Source of the DNA: Phalacrocorax aristotelis
Taxonomy: Eukaryota; Chordata; Aves; Suliformes; Phalacrocoracidae
DNA: 64,000 nucleotides
Direction of reading: 5' to 3'
Assembly (NCBI RefSeq): GCF_949628215.1
Contig: NC_134297.1
Coordinates: 6,014,001 to 6,078,000, forward strand
The position numbers and the translations under genes are program-made. The notes under the pieces are model-generated. The model ran no database searches, was not told the origin of the DNA, and saw only the letters and a list, made by a program, of their open reading frames with translations. The first letter of the stretch is position 1. The number at the start of each line of letters is the position of its first letter. Of this stretch, positions 13,919-25,712 are shown in pieces.

Positions 13919-13992
13919 GGCAGGGAAACTGAGGCAGAGAGAGGCATTTCTTGCCAAAGGCCCTACAGTAAGGCAGGGGTAGGTATGCAAGA
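13919..13992 (-). repeat. MIR-like ancient SINE fragment
   Basis: The run gggaaactgaggcagagag, then ttgccaaaggcc, then a cagtaaggcaggg stretch follows the order of the reverse complement of MIR (gaaactgaggcacagagag, cttgcccaaggtcac, agtaagtggcag). The order and spacing make it a likely minus-strand fragment. Confidence 0.6.
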
Positions 13993-14719
13993 AAAGCAAA
14001 GGATGTCCATGCCTCTACCCTACCCGTTCGAGGCAGCGCATTCACATCCATGAGCGCCAACTACGAGGCACCTCGAACTCCAGCAGCTATTGCAAGAAAG
14101 GGGAGAAAGATGGGAATCAGGTTTGTGATTTAACGAAGCGTTTCGCTTCCATTTCAAGCTTTTATTGCTTTTCAGTTTTCTAATAAATATAAAGGATGTT
14201 TCAAACAAAAGGTCAGCTGAACCAAAGACTGCTTCTGTTAATAATTGACACTTTTATGTGTTTTTTTAAATTATTTTTTCCCAGACATCGACAGCTTGGG
14301 GAAAAAGATGCAAAATAGCCAAACGTTTGGGCTTCCCCTCTGCAGGGCTCCCTCTGAAAAGTCTCACCTGGCTGCTGCCAGCCCCATCTGAGGGCTGGCA
14401 CATCCCACGGTACAGGAGGAGTCATCCCAGACCCACTGTGAGCCTCCCAGGTCAAACACAGCCCCTTCCTCTACCCCATCATCCTTTACAGACTCGCGCA
14501 TCAAGACAAAGGTCCCAATAAAGAGCCAAACCGCAGGCGCGTCCCCCAGGAAAAGCCCTCGTCCCCCCACGCAGTTCATCAATTCAACAGCGGCTATCCA
14601 CAATAATCTTACCTTTTCCCCACAGCGAGTTTTACTGCCTCCTGCCCCCTCTTCTAATAATCAATATTGATTTTACTGCCTGTGTTATTATCCCAGTTTG
14701 GAGATTTATTTTCTTGTTT

Positions 14720-15065
14720 TGCATCGCGTAGAGACGGGCGGTTTATAGCACAAGCCCTTATTTTACGCCTCCTCGCGATAATTATCTCGCCCCGTTGGTG
14801 AACCAAGGTTCTCACACCGTATTGGAAAATAATCATCAGCTCTCAGGCGGAGGCGTTTGGGTTACGATCGGGGCGCGCGCGGGGGAAACGGGTGCGGAGG
14901 AGCCACACCACTTGCAGCAAGCCCTTGGGCTCGCTCTCCTTCCACTTATTTCTATCATCTACTGCCTTTTAGGCTTCGCCCTCACCCTCTGAAAGCAAAG
15001 CATCGCCATCGGCACCAGGCGCCCAGCGCCGGCTGACCCCGCGGTGCGATGGGTCTGCCGACCCC
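14720..15065. promoter_or_regulatory. CpG-rich patch without a gene
   Basis: CpGs are frequent across this stretch, notably ggggcgcgcgcggggg near 14872 and ccagcgccggctgac near 15023, while the flanks on both sides are AT-rich. No splice donor or open frame marks a gene start. A regulatory role is inference. Confidence 0.35.
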
Positions 15066-18000
15066 TGCACCCAATTAGCAGAACAGACGATGTGAAACAC
15101 GCACTTGTCAATGATATGATTTAACATTAATAACCAGGTTTCAAATATTTATTACAATGACTGTTTTTAATAAATATTTCATGAACACCAATTTTTTTTA
15201 CCTTTTTTTTTTTTTTTCCTCTCTCCCCTTCTGTTGCCAGCTTTGTGGGCTTAATTTGCCTTAATGAGGATAAAAATCGCTCTGATGAATTGCTCCTTTG
15301 CAAACGCACAGGACGCGAGAACAACACTCGCCTGAAATATTTGTCATGCGGAGCTGAGCGTCTGGCTAGGCTTTTGCAAACGGACCCTGAGAGCAAGGGA
15401 GGGCAACGCAGCAACAGGGATATCCCCCCTCCTCATCACCCCCGGGACGATGCTGGTCCTCCTGGGACCAAAAAAGGTCGGAGAAATGGGCACTTTGACT
15501 GTGTGACAATAGGCAGAAGAAGAGAAGATATCTCCCACTTTTATCTTATATTGAGGAAATATCCAATATTTCCTTTGCGGTAAGAGCTTGTGTATGTTTA
15601 TGCCCCGATTGCAGGGAAGTCTTGAGTTAATACACTGAGGCTTAGCATTAAGGAGGTATTGAACTAAAAGCTTTATTGAGCACATGTGGCTAAGCTGAAG
15701 CTTTACCCAAAACTAACCCAAACACGCGTCCCTCTCCCCGCAGGCACCGAGCCAGGGAGATCTTCAGCATCACCGCCGATAGCCCAGAGCTGTGCTCAGC
15801 CCACGCACCCACCCCCACGTGGGAAGGACCCGTGCCTCGCTCGTACCCGACTCTTCCTTCCCAAATGCTATGGGGGTTGTTTTAGGAGCTTGGCTGGCTT
15901 GGCCAGCGCAGCAAACAGCATCTAGGTTTCTCTCTTCTCCAGTATTTATGTTGTGAGCAGACATGGGAGACAATTAGAAGCTGTATAATCAGCAGTGCCA
16001 GGGGCAGGGCTTTCATGTGCACGGCGCTCAGGGACTCTCAGGAGGGGTTATTACCATACGAAGCATCCTTGGCACAGCTTTGCTCAGCTGCAGCTTTCTC
16101 CCCCTTCCTCCAGCCCCCAAAACCAAGAGAAAATCCAAGTGGGATGTGCAGAGCGCACCACAAAAGACGCTTGAGAAGCAGAACTTCACTTTGTCTGTCA
16201 CTGCATTTTCATTTCTTTTGATGTTGAATTTTCCTTCTCTCCTTAGCTTTAGCTATTCTTCTCTTTTTTTTTTTTAAGGTACATTTTGGTGCATATTACA
16301 ACCCTGAGCCTTCTCTCCATGCCCATTCCCCTCTTTGGGTTGCTGCAGAAAGCACCGCTGTAGCAAAAATGGGGGAGACAAATCCCATCCCATGGCCAAG
16401 AGCCCATAGAGGGGGTGATGAGGAGCGAGCATCAGGGAAAGACTGAGTCCAAACGTGCCCTATGGGAAACAGCTGCACATCCTCTGCCGGAAGAGCTTTT
16501 GAAACCAGCACACACAAATGGACTGCTTGAAGGAATCAGAGAGATCTCCAATCTGTTTTCCTCCCTCAAATACTTCCCAGGCTCTGTGGTGACCCCATTT
16601 TGTGCTCTGCTCCCTCCATCCCAGATGAACGTCAGGAAACTAGAAAAATCCAACATGAACCAAAGCAATTCAATTCTGTCTCTACTGCAACAGCTATTTC
16701 TGGCAAGAGCAACAACTTTATTATCCTGCTTAACTCCGAACCGAATTGTGTGGAATAGAGAGTATTAATCAAGTTTTCTCTCAGAAATCCCCCTCGCAGC
16801 AAACCCAAAAGGAGACAATATTTTTATACCACCAAAAAAGAGAATATGAAACCATCACAAAGCAAAAGAGATTTCCCCCTTCCCTCCCCGCCCGGGGAGT
16901 TAATTTTAATAATCAGGAAGTTTTGAGTGAAAAGAAGAGAAAAATCTTCATGTTTGTTAAAGTCCCTCCGATGGATCAGAGATGCAAAAGTCAACGTGAT
17001 CTTTGCCACACTTGGTAAAAAAAGATTAGGCCTGTAGGTACTTTGAGACACAATTATGAACAGTGATGGAGAGATGAAGCAGAAACCAAACAGCTTGGTT
17101 TTAATGTGAATTATCTAGAGAACGGCATTTTTACCCGTTCAGTGATTCAGGAGGTTTTTTTTAATGCCTTGCATTTTCTTTTTCCCCCAATCTCACTTTT
17201 ACCAGGTGTGCAGAAAGTTACCAAAAATATAAATTGGGAAATGTCAGAATGAAAAATCTCAGCATTTCACTTCAAAGCCAAGCGTTCTGCTTCGAAATGT
17301 CGGTGTTTTATAATTCAATAAGCCGATTTGAAGCATCTTATCTGGCAGTCCTCTGTCAAAAATGGGAAAAATCGACTTTTTTCTTCCACCAGTTTGGGTA
17401 AAACCCTGTATTTACCTAGGCACATTTTTAGTCATGTTCGATCACCTTTTGTTTTAACATTATCTCTGTTGCATCTCCTTATAGAAAATATTTTTCTGCT
17501 TGGGAAACGGGACCTTATCTCCAGTCAAATCCTACCATACTCTGACTGAAATCACTGATAAGCCTCAAAAAACCCACCCCAAAAACCCCACCCAACATAA
17601 GAACGTCATGTATTGCTTAGGCAGGTAATGCCATGCAGAACATAGTACCCACATATTTGGGATAGCGTTACTGTCTTGTATTCATTGCTTAGCAGAAGAG
17701 TTTCATTCTTGGCCTGCCCCAAGGCACCGGGGGATTAAGCACAACCAGTAAACCCAGTTTCATGGCTTCTAACACCACACCAGTGCCCGCTGCAGGAAAA
17801 AAAAATACCCAAAAAACCACTTAGAAACACTAACTTCCAGCAGGCTTCAATATCAGAGACGATCATTATGCCAACTAGTCCCTTCACAGAAGAAAATCCT
17901 TATTTTAAAAGCCTGGACTTGCAGTCTAACAGCCAACATCTTCCCCGGACGGGATCACACACACAAGAAGACCACAACGACAGCAGCCAGGACTTGCATC

Positions 18001-19183
18001 CCTGACCAGCTCCCTGCCTACGGGCAGCAGCATCCCCAGGCCAAGGTCTCTCTCCCCCCATGTTAATGACAAGTCACCTTAAAGCAAGAGCAAAGTGCCC
18101 AGAGATGGATAATTTTTTGGCAACTGCAGGGCATGACTCAATTTTTTTACCAGCAGAGCAAGGTAATTATCTTAACATGGTATTTCTGCATATGCACATG
18201 TGCAGACGCATGAGGAAAATATGTGCTTTATTTTATAAGCTCATCGAGATTCTAATCTTACAGCAAATAAGGCATGGCATCTAGATGGATGGTATTACGA
18301 GAAAATCAATATTGATTATTAGGAGCAAATATGCAGGATATAGCTGACAGTTAAAAATCCATTTAAGATCTTGGGAGAAAAATGACAGTTAGACACTACA
18401 AATATGGCAGCGCTGATTCAACAGCTTAATCACCGAGTCAATCAATAGCGAGTTTGGACAAAGTTTGTAGAGTTGTAGAAACCTCAGCCTGGGAGAAAAC
18501 AGGGCAAAGGTGGTTATTTTATCGGGCTGCACTGGGGGGAACACCAGAGGGGATTCTGGAGGTTTTTGGCTTTCTGCATATCTGCTGCACGGACCATCTG
18601 GAGACCAAACCCGAGCCCGTAGGTGCCACGGGTGGAAGGAACAACCGGAGGGAGAAGTATAGGCAGGCAAGGTGCAGGAGTCGCCGCTAGGTACTCGCAT
18701 GCTGTGGAAGCATATATGTGTATATCCGCATAAGGCACCTGGTGATAACATTTGCGCAGCAAACTCCAGGGGTGTGCTCCCCTTTGCCGGGTTTAAATTT
18801 GACCCAGGGGAAGAAAAGGAGTTTTGCTCCCTAGCGGCTATTGCACAGGGAGCAAACGGGGTTTTGCTTCCCTTTGCAAGCGCCTGCTCCCCCCTTGGGG
18901 CACAGAGGTGATAACCCAGGGGCTAAACCCTGAGTGGAGCTTGCTCCGAAACGCAGGGTCTCCTCCCGGATTGCAGGCAGGATTTCACAGCAGGGCAGCA
19001 GTCGACATCCCCCATTCCCGAGCCTCAGGAGTCAAACTGCCGCATCACCCTCCCGCCTTGCTCCACGCTAATCATAGTCCGGTAGCACACTCACGCACGC
19101 ACACACCCAGAGCGTTCTCTCTCCTGCAGCACCCTATCTTTTCATTATTTTTATTATTATTTTTATGCATTTATTTTTGCAAA

Positions 19184-19410
19184 GGAGCCGTCTCGCACAG
19201 CTGCATCCCAACCGAGCGGGAACTCCCGCCGCAAGTGGCGGCGGGGGGGAGCCCTCCGCCCAGGAACGACACTCATTACGTTTGTATCGATGGCCTTCCA
19301 CCTTCCCGGCACGCTGCGACGATTCAGAGGCGCAGACCTTTGCGGAGAGAGCGAATGGGTTTTGTCAGCGTTCAACGCGTTACGGGAGAAAGCGTAATGC
19401 GTTCTGGCAG
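19184..19410. promoter_or_regulatory. Orphan CpG island-like patch
   Basis: I count about 25 CpGs in roughly 215 bp, more than base composition alone predicts, in sequence that is neither repetitive nor part of a recognisable gene. It sits next to an AT-rich low-complexity tract (19140-19182). It may be an enhancer or an unannotated transcription start. No exon is evident. Confidence 0.45.
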
Positions 19411-19833
19411 TCAATCGAATATGACATGATAATGAATGTTAACATCATGTGCGCCCCTTTGCCAACAGAGGGGAAAGTCATGTTAGATTACAGCTAAACA
19501 CGGTGCCAGTGTGAACGCCGTTTGCCTCTCTCGTTACCTTCTGTCCCCTTTTCCAGCCTTGGTGTTTGCTCACTCCTCGCTCGACATCCCCCTGCTGCCA
19601 CCCAGGAATCACAGAGCAACGACTGATCGCCAGCAAGCCCCAAAACCACGAGATACCCCTCGAAGCAACGCATTTGGAGCTGAATGGGGAGGCGAACCCC
19701 TTTGCTCAACCCACCTCCAGCAAGGAGCCCATTCAGGGTCCCCCAAAAAACCCCAGTTTGCTGCGCAATCCTCCCCGTGCAGAAGCGTGGTGTTACTCAG
19801 GACCATGCAGCACTGATGTTGCACAAGATGCTC

Positions 19834-20800
19834 TTAGAATCACAGAATGCCCTGAGCTGGGAGGGACCCACAGGGACCATCGAGCCCAGCTCCCGTCCCT
19901 GCACAGGACACCCCAAATTCACACCGTGTCTCTGAGGGCCTTGGCCAAGTGCTTCTGGAATATCGCGGGGCTGGTGCCGTGATGCCTCCCTGGGGAGCCT
20001 GTGCCAGGGCCCCACCACCCTCTGGGGGAAGGACCTTCTCCTAATGCCCAGCCTCACCCTCCCCTGGCACATCTCCCTGCCATTCCCTCGGGCCCTGGCG
20101 TTGGGCACCAGAGAGCAGAGACCAGCCCTGCCCCTCCTCCTCCCCTCGGGAGGGAGCTGCAGAGCGCCATGAGGGCTGCCCTCAGCCTCCTCTGCTCCAG
20201 CTGAACAAACCCAGGGACTCCAGCCGCTCCTCGTACGATTTCCCCTCTAAACCCTTCCCCAGCTCCGCGGCCCCCTCGGGACACTCTCCAGTAGCTTTAT
20301 ACCCTCCATGTCCTGCGGCGCCCAACGCTGCCCACAGCACTCGGGGTGAGGCCGCCCCAGCGCGGGGCAGAGCGGGACAATCCCCTCCCTCGCCTGGCTG
20401 CGATGCAGGGCTCGATGCCCCCCCAGGGCACGGCTGGCCCTCTGGGCTGCCAGGGCACGCTGGGGGCTCCTGTTCAACTTGCCATCGGCCAGAGCCCCCA
20501 GGTCCCTGCAGAGGTGCTCCCCAGCCCCTTGTGCCCCCGTCTGTCTGTACAGCCAGGGCGGCCGCACCCCAGGGGCAAAACCCAGTGCTTGCCCTTGTTA
20601 AACTCCGTATGGTTGGTGACTGCCCAGCTCTGCGGCCTGCCCAGATCCCCCTGCAGGGTCTCGCTGCCCTCGGGAGTGTCACCAGCTCCTCCCAATTTTG
20701 TGTCATCAGCAAACTTAATTAGTATTCCTTCCAGTCCTGCATCCGAGTCATTTACAAAGAGATTAAAGAGTGCCGGCCCCAAGAGGGATCCCGGATCTCT
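19834..20800 (-). mobile_element. CR1 LINE, 5'-truncated
   Basis: Read on the minus strand this is the 3' portion of a chicken-repeat-1 non-LTR retrotransposon. It enters in the reverse-transcriptase domain at about 20800, runs through the C-terminal part of ORF2 and the 3' untranslated region (gctcgatggtccctgtgggt), and ends at about 19834 with degenerate copies of the ATTCTATG-type octamer that closes CR1 elements (gaatcacagaat on the plus strand). Length is about 0.97 kb against a full element of about 4.5 kb, so it is a typical dead-on-arrival truncated copy. Confidence 0.93.
19900..20798 (-). pseudogene. CR1 ORF2 reverse transcriptase remnant
   Basis: Minus-strand translation between 20474 and 20798 gives the reverse-transcriptase core, including LGPALFNLF and the catalytic FADD box followed by TKLGG. 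The frame then shifts more than once: the next recognisable CR1 blocks (ALGRPHPEC, KGLEGKSYEERL, then RLRAALMALC, then QRVVGPWHRLPRE) lie in different frames towards 19900. The N-terminal endonuclease and early palm are missing. Frame breaks and truncation make it non-functional. Confidence 0.9.
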
Positions 20801-22383
20801 TCAGGGCTTATACCTTATACAATATACGCAAGAAAAGGTGCCCGTGTGCTGAAACCAGCAGCAAAGAGCCCCACTATGAGCCAACACCAGTGCCTGGCAG
20901 GGGAAATTGAGAATTTAAGTGCTTTTGATCATACACCGTCTCCCAGTGGGAGCCAGATTGTGTCCTGGGAAGCCCTAGAGGCTGCCAAATCCTCAAACTC
21001 TTTGTGGAAACAGGCTCCCTATAAAAGATGTTCTTTTTCAAGCAATAGAAGAAACAGTGGGGGAACTGGGGGCTTTTTCCCCGCTCCAGAATCCCATAGC
21101 AGGGACTCACCTCGCTCAGAGCACCGCGGGCAGCGGGACCCTTGGCAGCCTGCCCGGCACACTCGATCCTGGCTCCCACGGTTATGCTTAGGGTAAAGCA
21201 GCAGCTGAGGGGGGAAAACAAACAATAGCAATCAAGTGGCTCTAACGCAAGCGGTGTTCAAGGCGCTGAGCTGATGAGGCTGGCCACTTCATCCCTAATT
21301 GGGACAGCCACTTAAAATGAAATAATGCTACCTAATCACTGTGAGATCCTTGGGGGCACAGGCCAGGGCATACGCTGGGAGACTGATGCTGCTGGAGACC
21401 TGGTACCTTGAAAGTCACGTTAAGGGAAGCAGCACCAGGACCATCCTCTGTCTATTGAGTATTTCTGCTTTTTATCTGAAGATTTATATGCAGAGAAAGC
21501 AAAACTTTCTCTGCAGACACCCAGCTTGCTGTAACAACTGGTTTGGGATTGCTGGGATGCAGCACGGCTCCCTAATGCTGCGGCAACACACGCTGGACCC
21601 CGCGGTCCCCCCCACCGAGGACCTTGAATAACCCGGAGGCCCGGCTGCAGACACACCGTGTTGCAGACACATTAAGAGACACACTGCTCACATTGCAGAT
21701 GCATCGATCACGCCGATCCCTTTGCAGGGACACACTGATATCATACCACATCTCAGGAGATGAGTTAGATAGATCAGAGCTAACCCTCGGAGGACGCTTT
21801 GCCCTCTTAGCTTTGAGCAAAGACCAAAGCAGCTTCCTGCTGTATTGGAGTTAAGGACCAAACTACCACCATGGTGAGCAGCGATCCCCACAGGGAGAGG
21901 ATGCCTGCAAGGCAACCTTGGCCAGGATTAATACCGCTGCTCGGGGATACCTACCACCTCCTCGGTTCCCCCGCCACGGTCCTCTCTCTCCCTCCAGCCC
22001 TCCCAGTGCCTCCAGAGCCCTGCCCTCCCAGCACCCACCCCTCACCCTGCCCCGATGCATTAACTCCACACCATGGATGCCCTCATCAGTCCAGCAGCGA
22101 GGCTTTCCACCCCAGCTGTATTTTCAGCAAGGCACAACCTAAATCTAAAACTTATCTTACGGAAAGCCTGTCCCAAACCATACCCTCACCTGCACCCCAT
22201 CCCTAGGCATCCCCCATCACCTAATCCTGGCTCTCACACCCAGCCCTGCTAATAAGAGCGCCGACGATGAAGTTTTAGCAAACTTTGCTGGAGCTCAGCC
22301 GGGAGGCGGCCGCCCTCCGTGCCGTCGGCGCGATCCACCCGTGGCTGCCGGCTCAGTGGGCGTGAAGGGGCCGTGCAGAATAC

Positions 22384-22530
22384 AAATGGACTCTTTCACT
22401 TAGCAGGAGGCAGGTAATTTCTTTTGTCCCTGCTGATGCATTATTGATTGTGAAGAATGTCAGAGCAGGAGCCTGTTCCAAAAGCTATTAAACAATAATT
22501 TCATCTCCGGAGGGTAATTGATTGTCAGAG
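22384..22530. promoter_or_regulatory. Candidate conserved non-coding element
   Basis: A non-repetitive AT-rich block flanked by GC-rich DNA. It contains several homeodomain-like cores in close order: gcattattgattg, ttaaacaataattt and ggtaattgattg, the last two within about 40 bp of each other. The composition resembles vertebrate developmental enhancers. Conservation was not tested. Confidence 0.3.
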
Positions 22531-23429
22531 GGAGCAGCTTTGCTAGTTGCAAGGTGGCAGTGATGGGGAATGTTTGTATTTGGGTGGGGACGGAGGCAGT
22601 CTTGGGCAAACTTCATGATTTATTAATCAGACATGGAAAAAAGAGTTGGGAGAATGAGTACAATGAAAATAAAAGGCCAACCTCTTCTGAGCCGCTGGGC
22701 GACGCCAGGAAAAGCTGAGAGCTGGCCTGACCCCCGCCCGGGCAGGCGGCACGGCTCCGTCACGCTTTCAGGACACCCCTAATGGCACTATTCTGGGGGC
22801 TGCTCAGCTCCAGCGACGCACCCCAACGCTGACCTGCCACCGCCCTCGTTATTCCAGTCTGTGGCCCACGCGCTAAATTGCTTTTCTGATGCACCTCATG
22901 TCCTGCCCTGCTTCTCTGCTAATGCACTGCCAGCACAGCCCATGCAGTGAGCGACCCGCACCCAAAATCGCCCAGCTCTCCACCTCCAAACGTTCCAACT
23001 GACCCCAGTTTATCTCACCAGCACATGCATTTCACTGATTTCAGAGAAAATTTAAGACTACATCACATCTCCACGAAGAGAGCAGTAGAAGAAACGGGAA
23101 CAGCAGGATCTGGATTTGGGAGCAGGGATTTCATTTAGACCTGATGGGATCCAGCTGGGGAAGCAGCTTCAGCCACTGCGCAGTGAGGGGAGAGGGGGAA
23201 GGACCACGCACACACACTCCAAAGGAGGGGAACAGGAGCCCAAAAGCCTCATAATGACTTGTCCCCCATCGAGCACAAGGGTTTGACGGTCCCTTAGCAA
23301 CGCCGAAGGGAGACACAGCCCTACGAAGGGACACGGCACTGCCGGGGGACGGCTCTGTTGTCCCTAACCACGCACAGCCCTCCAGGAGAACACGATGCAA
23401 CACAGTGTGATGATGCACATACCCCAGCG

Positions 23430-23452
23430 TGTCTGTCCGTCTGTCTGTCCGC
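23430..23452. repeat. TCTG/TCCG simple repeat
   Basis: A run of alternating tctg and tccg tetramers, about five units. Low-complexity sequence with no visible role. Confidence 0.6.
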
Positions 23453-24260
23453 GCCGGAGGAGGGCAGCGAGGGGCAGCGGCGGGAGCAGCATCCTCGCCG
23501 TGCCTCTTGCAGCGGGCACGAGAGAGAAAAATCCCACTGTCAGGAGGAGAGAGGGAGTTTATCCATCTCCTCCACAGCGCATGAGAGGTGGATTTATCAT
23601 GGATTTCCCTTTCTCCCAAGCTTTATTGGCAGTTCATTATCTTGTCAGGCTGGAACCAGCCGGCTCCCCCAGCACACTCCATCATTCGCATGCTGCCATG
23701 CAAACCCTTGCAGAAGCCATGCACAAGACCCTGGTAAAAAGCCCACCTAGACCATCTGAAGACCATCTGATGGGGGAAGAGAATGGTCCCCCATGGATAG
23801 GAACAGGTTAGAGGAAGGGTTGGAGTGTGATTTTGGAGCATTTGCTCCTCGCTGGCTGTGCTGACCCAACGCTGCACCCCGGCAGCCTTTCTGCACCAAA
23901 AGCTGGGAAAGGGCATCCCTGAACCCAGCTGGTGCTTTCAGGTAGATACTACACTTTTGTTTCTTTGGTTGCTTTTTTTAACCTAAAAATGTTCAGTCCA
24001 ATATAAACAGGTGTGCTGGTCTCAGCTGGGATAGAATTAATTTTCTCTATAGTAGCTAGTGTGGGGCTGCGGATGGGATTTGTGCTAAAAACAGTGTTGA
24101 TAACCCAGGGATGTTTTGTTACTGCTGAGCAGTGCCTACGCAGAGCCAAGGCCTTTTCTGCTTCTCACCCCACCAGCGAGTGGGTTGGGAGGGGGCACAG
24201 TCGGTACAGTGACCCCAACTGACCCAGGGGATGTCCCACACCATATGGCATCATGCTCAG

Positions 24261-24269
24261 TATATAAAG
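24261..24269 (+). promoter_or_regulatory. LTR TATA box
   Basis: tatataaag lies in the middle of the 5' LTR, in the position expected for the U3/R promoter of a retroviral-type LTR. The 3' LTR has lost this segment. Confidence 0.6.
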
Positions 24270-24273
24270 CTGG

Positions 24274-24295
24274 GGAAGGAAGGAAGGAAGGAAGG
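24274..24295 (+). repeat. GGAA microsatellite inside the LTR
   Basis: About five ggaa units directly downstream of the LTR TATA box. GGAA is the core of ETS-factor sites, so such arrays can act as ETS platforms. Here that is only a possibility. Confidence 0.75.
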
Positions 24296-24574
24296 GACGG
24301 ACATTTAGAGTGATGGCGTTTGCCTTCCCAAGTCACCATTACAGGTGATGGAGGCCAGCTTTCCTGGAGATGGCTGAGCCCCTGCCTGCCCGTGGGAAGG
24401 AGTGATTAATTCCTTATGGCTTTTGCTTTACCTACTAAGCTGTCTTTATCTCAACCCCCAAGTTTTCTCACTTTTACCCTTCTGATTCCTTCCCCCATCC
24501 CACCGGGGCAGGAATGAGTGAGCAGCTCTGTGGGGCTGAGTTGCCGGCTGGGGTTAAACCACGACAGTCCTTTT

Positions 24575-24592
24575 CGGCACCCAACGTGGGGC
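24575..24592 (+). other. Primer-binding site (tRNA-Lys-like)
   Basis: The 18 bases cggcacccaacgtggggc differ at two positions from the complement of the tRNA-Lys(1,2) 3' end used by several retroviruses. The site starts 8 bp after the 5' LTR, consistent with minus-strand DNA priming. Confidence 0.7.
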
Positions 24593-24920
24593 ACAGAGGG
24601 TTCGAGATAACAACATATTTGATGGGAATGTGCTAGATCGAATTTATAGCTGTTAGCTCAACAGCACTATTAATGGGCTGGCTCCTGCTCATGCCATGGG
24701 GTTTGCTTGCCTTACTGTATATTAGAGTCTAGTGCTCATTAGTGGCTGCTTTTTGCTTTCGCTGTTTGCTGTGCTGCCGATCATCTGACTGTGCCGGGCC
24801 TGGGAACACTCTGATAACAGCAACGGCCAAGCGCCGGGGCTGGCAGATGGCCAGGGCATCGCTGCTGCTTCTGTGCTGCTGCACCGGGCAGGCTGGAACT
24901 CCAGTGTGAACTCGAGTCAA

Positions 24921-25242
24921 AGGGACTGTGACCTGCGGATGAGTCCATGTGGGAGCAGGACACCCCAAAGCAAGCTGTGGATAAGGCCATGCCAGAGCAG
25001 GTACATCTCGAAGCGGCTGTGGTTATGTCTGTGCCACATCAGGTGTACCTCTGAGGGAGCTGTGACCCAAGGATAAGTCCACATTAGAGAAGGTACACCT
25101 CGAAGTGACTGTGGCTGTGGGTAAGTCTATGCTGCAGCAGGTAACGGCCCTGGAGAGACTGTGGCTCATAGGTAAGGCTCTACCTGGAACAGGTACAACC
25201 TTAAAGGACTGCAGTCTGTGGGTAAGCCCAAGCTGGAGCAGG
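24921..25242 (+). repeat. Internal minisatellite of the LTR element
   Basis: Seven imperfect units of about 42-52 bp, each with a core like gactgtggctgtgggtaag and ending gagcagg or a variant. Unit boundaries fall near 24959, 25001, 25043, 25093, 25141, 25193 and 25242. The array occupies the place where coding genes would be in an autonomous element. Confidence 0.75.
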
Positions 25243-25699
25243 GGCAAGGGGAGGAGTTCATTCCAACGTTGAACCCAACGGTCTGGTCCAAAGGGACCAG
25301 GGGTGGAGATTGTAATGGAGATACATTTAAACTGTTGTAACCCAGGATTTGAGTTGCATATTATGGGAATTACTGTAGCTGAAACCACCTGAACCACTGG
25401 CGGACAAGCCTTACAAGAAGCAGTGCAAGCGCAGCAGTGACGCGGCCTGAGCTGGCTTCAGTGCCCAGAAACTCCACACGACTCCACCTCTCCTGCCCTG
25501 AGCGACCACCGTAGCAGGCAGAGCCCAAAGTCATGGACTGAATGAACTGAGTGGACATTTTACAGTCATTTCACAGGGGTGGTCTATAGACTAGGGGAAT
25601 GATATCCGTGTATTGTATCAAAGGATGGAACAGGTGGTGGTAGGTAACAAGGATGTATTGGATAGCGTGACCCCTGAACGTGATGTAAATGCAGGCATT

Positions 25700-25712
25700 A
25701 GGGAGTGGAGAA
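25700..25712 (+). other. Polypurine tract
   Basis: agggagtggagaa directly precedes the 3' LTR, the position of the plus-strand primer of LTR retroelements. One T interrupts the purine run. Confidence 0.55.

Larger units (their letters stand above)
13993..19833. other. Intergenic, no gene recognised
   Basis: Holds CpG-dense patches at 14720-15065 and 19184-19410 (listed separately), a T-rich tract at 15190-15218 and an AT-rich low-complexity run at 19140-19182. Several AT-rich unique blocks (15110-15180, 17090-17330, 18060-18480) might be conserved non-coding DNA. The 201-codon frame at 18824-19429 resembles no family and crosses the CpG patch. Confidence 0.55.
20801..24011. other. Intergenic, no gene recognised
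   Basis: No exon is supported. It includes an imperfect array of gcagacaca-like words at 21645-21735, a block at 22384-22530 that resembles a conserved non-coding element (listed separately) and a short TCTG/TCCG run at 23430-23452. Confidence 0.55.
24012..24566 (+). repeat. 5' LTR
   Basis: A 555-bp repeat running from tgtgctggtc to ccacgaca. It includes a TATA box (tatataaag at 24261), directly followed by a GGAA microsatellite, then a region with tcccatcccacc and ggctggggttaaacc shared with the 3' LTR. Confidence 0.85.

Noticed and set aside
17027..17040. 14-mer attaggcctgtagg shared with 48767-48780
   Set aside because: Several repeated 14-mers are expected by chance in 64 kb, and the flanks do not align.
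18824..19429. 201-codon plus-strand frame
   Set aside because: It crosses a CpG patch and a T-rich low-complexity run. The middle is a hydrophobic stretch created by the T-run, and no family is recognisable.
24567..25712. Coding genes within the LTR element
   Set aside because: Frames in the interior are short, and the main part is a tandem array. No gag, protease, polymerase or envelope motif can be seen.
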